Part shown: piece after piece, positions 5,791-7,014 of the stretch | Position numbering within the stretch: position 1 is the first letter of the stretch | How the letters are laid out: the number at the start of each line of letters is the position of its first letter | DNA from: Promicromonosporaceae bacterium | GTDB lineage: Bacteria; Actinomycetota; Actinomycetes; Actinomycetales; Cellulomonadaceae | Length of the DNA stretch: 7,014 nt | NCBI GenBank assembly: GCA_009780755.1 | Contig: WQZL01000133.1 | Span: 1 to 7,014, forward strand | Direction of reading: 5' to 3' | Notes under the pieces: model-generated | Database searches by the model: none | Seen by the model: the letters and a program-made list of their open reading frames with translations, nothing else | What the model was told of the DNA's origin: nothing | Made by a program: the position numbers and the translations under genes

Positions 5791-6831
5791 CTAGCCGTCA
5801 TCCGGCGCGAGTGTCAGCGAGTCGCGGACCGCCGTCCACTCCGATAGTTGCCGCTGGGAGGTGAACTCATGGTCCTTGCCGGTGAACGGATCGGTAAAGG
5901 CGAGCGAACGGGCCAGGAGTTGCAGCGGACGGGTCGAGTCTTCCTCCTCGGGGGAACGCAGCATCGGCCAGAAGGGGTCGTGCAAAATTGGCAGGCCGAG
6001 CGAGTTCATGTGTAGCCGCAGCTGATGCGTCTTTCCGGTGCGTGGCTCCAGGCGGAACAGGCCGAGTCGGCGGGCGTCATCGTGAGCGATCAGGTCGATG
6101 CGGGATTCCGCGTTCGGCTCCCCCGGCACCTCCTGAGCCGCGATGACCCCCCGCTTCTTGATGATGCGGGAGTACACCGTAACCGGGAATGATGACATCT
6201 CCGACGAGTCGGCAGTTTCACGTCGATTCGGCAGTTCAAAGTGCCGAATCGACGTGAAACTGCCGACTCGTTGCAAGCTCGCCACCGCCTCGTAGACCTT
6301 GTGCACCCGGCGTTCCTGGAAGATGCCTTGGTAGGCTCCGCGTGCCGATGCGCGAGTGGTAAACGCGAGTACCCCGGCTGTCGGGCGGTCGAGTCGGTGG
6401 GCTGGAGAAAGTTCTGGCAGGTTGAGCGCTTGCCGCAGATGCACGAGCGCGGTTTGTGTAACCCATCGCCCGCGTGGCATCACCGAGACGAGGTGTGGCT
6501 TGTCTACGACTAAGAGGTTCTCGTCTCGATGCAGCACCCGGATGTCGGCCAGGGCGGGTACGGGCGGCTCGTTGGCGGGTGGATCGCGGTATAGCCACAG
6601 GAATCCGCGCGGCTCATAGGGCGTCGCCTCGGTGATGGGCCGGCCTAGTCCGTCTACCACCTCGCCCACCGCCACCTTTTCCCGAAGCCGCGCCTCGTCA
6701 TCCGGGAAGCGCCACAGCAGGTACGCGAACGCGGTGGGCCACGCCACCTCGGAGGCATCATCGTTGTGCGGCAACACCAGACGTGTCGGGTTCAGCCCAT
6801 CCCGTACGGGCAGCGGCCGATTCCTAGTCAT
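5791..6831 (-). CDS. RluA-family pseudouridine synthase, with a palindrome-encoded insertion
   Basis: Members isomerise uridine to pseudouridine in rRNA or tRNA; the exact target of this actinobacterial type is not known to me. The 346 residues comprise an N-terminal region (about 1-95) with PLPVRDGLNPTRLVLP, an S4-like part, and the catalytic domain: VLHRDENLLVVDKPH (99-113), the active-site motif SPAHRLDRPTAGVLAF (142-157) with catalytic D148, GAYQGIF (165-171), VHKVYEAVA (176-184), PGEPNAESRIDL (236-247) and RTGKTHQLRLHMNSLGLPIL (264-283). Residues 187-210 are encoded by a perfect inverted repeat, at a point where I expect homologs to have a loop of only about ten residues before the FPVTVYSRIIKKRG segment. 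The motifs on both sides are intact, so the enzyme may still work. ATG 6831 is the first ATG, GTG or TTG after an in-frame stop about 90 nt upstream, though its ribosome binding site is poor (AGGGG 1 nt away). It is the first gene of the cluster. Confidence 0.92.
   Translation of the reverse strand: MTRNRPLPVRDGLNPTRLVLPHNDDASEVAWPTAFAYLLWRFPDDEARLREKVAVGEVVDGLGRPITEATPYEPRGFLWLYRDPPANEPPVPALADIRVLHRDENLLVVDKPHLVSVMPRGRWVTQTALVHLRQALNLPELSPAHRLDRPTAGVLAFTTRASARGAYQGIFQERRVHKVYEAVASLQRVGSFTSIRHFELPNRRETADSSEMSSFPVTVYSRIIKKRGVIAAQEVPGEPNAESRIDLIAHDDARRLGLFRLEPRTGKTHQLRLHMNSLGLPILHDPFWPMLRSPEEEDSTRPLQLLARSLAFTDPFTGKDHEFTSQRQLSEWTAVRDSLTLAPDDG
6204..6271. repeat. Perfect 30-bp inverted repeat (palindromic element) inside the RluA-like gene
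   Basis: Arms 6204-6233 and 6242-6271 are exact reverse complements over all 30 bp, with an 8-nt loop (GTTCAAAG). The left arm starts ACGAGTCGGCAGTTTC and ends GATTCGGCA. Within it TCGGCAGTT occurs twice, 19 nt apart (6209-6217 and 6228-6236), so the arm has an internal repeat of its own. The element encodes residues 187-210 of the RluA-like protein without a stop. In the transcript it would form a very stable hairpin, but no T-run follows and it is mid-gene. The size, perfection and fit with an apparent extra segment in the protein suggest an inserted palindromic repeat element. I saw no second copy in this window and no clear target duplication. Confidence 0.9.
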
Positions 6832-7014
6832 GCCCCTGATCGTAAGCCCCCGCAGGTAAACAAGGAGAGATACGTCACTCTGCGGGAGCGGTTTCGGGGT
6901 CCTGACAAGTCCACCTGCCTATACCCATCTCCTGGGGCAAGACGAGCAGAATGAACCACACCATGGACATCAATAGCAGACGCTGCGATCGACCTGGCAT
7001 GCACATCCAAACCA
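6828..7014 (-). pseudogene. Truncated IS110-family transposase, N-terminal fragment
   Basis: The minus-strand frame is open from the window edge and begins GLDVHARSIAASAIDVHG, which resembles the N-terminus of IS110-family (DEDD, RuvC-like) transposases, where the Asp of GLDVH is the first catalytic acid. The likeness continues through VVHSARLAPGD, to about position 6927. After that, GYRQVDLSGPRNRSRR no longer shows the expected motif around YEAGPTG, and the frame stops at 6828-6830, overlapping the RluA-like ATG by 4 nt. The transposase would normally run for several hundred residues more, so this is a 5' remnant; its start codon lies just beyond the window. The last 90 or so bases are probably the leader of the RluA-like gene and not transposase. 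I judged the family by motif alone, so a chance open frame remains possible. Confidence 0.6.

Noticed and set aside
6241..6513. Plus-strand open frames opposite the RluA-like gene, including those starting in the palindrome
   Set aside because: They lie antisense to a gene with clear family motifs, show no recognisable domain, and are expected in GC-rich DNA.
6849..6886. CCCGCAG ... CTGCGGG inverted repeat in the leader of the RluA-like gene
   Set aside because: The arms are 7 bp with a 24-nt loop and no T-run; too weak to call an attenuator, riboswitch or operator.

Overview
The window looks like a stretch of chromosome from a high-GC Gram-positive bacterium (Actinomycetota). The whole window is GC-rich, tsaB and alr start with GTG, the gene order alr-tsaE-tsaB-rimI is typical of that phylum, and the RluA-like protein has the actinobacterial architecture. 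I cannot name a genus with confidence.

Layout. At the left edge, on the minus strand, is the N-terminal part of an ABC transporter ATPase, cut by the window just inside its Walker A motif. Divergent from it, on the plus strand, is rmuC (261-1721), a membrane-anchored coiled-coil protein with a predicted nuclease-like domain. It converges on a compact minus-strand cluster that reads from right to left: an RluA-family pseudouridine synthase (6831-5791), alr (5767-4481), tsaE (4488-3934), tsaB (3929-3231), rimI (3222-2671) and an sseA-type mercaptopyruvate sulfurtransferase (2674-1757). Gaps are 23, -8, 4, 8 and -4 nt, so this is almost certainly one transcription unit with translational coupling at several junctions. 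At the far right edge, upstream of the RluA-like gene, the sequence encodes what looks like the truncated N-terminus of an IS110-family transposase.

How the genes work together. TsaE and TsaB are two of the enzymes that make threonylcarbamoyl-adenosine (t6A37) in ANN-decoding tRNAs. The RluA-like enzyme is another RNA-modifying protein, and RimI acetylates protein N-termini, classically ribosomal protein S18. Alr makes D-alanine for peptidoglycan. TsaD, the catalytic t6A partner that often follows rimI in this phylum, is not in the window. Its usual place is taken by the sulfurtransferase, which overlaps rimI by 4 nt.

The most unusual feature is a perfect inverted repeat of 30-bp arms and an 8-nt loop (6204-6271) inside the coding sequence of the RluA-like gene. 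It keeps the frame open and encodes about 23 residues at a place where I expect family members to have only a short loop. It looks like a small palindromic mobile or repeat element tolerated inside a protein-coding gene, comparable in principle to the palindromic elements found in Rickettsia genes. Smaller inverted repeats lie in the 3' parts of tsaE and sseA.
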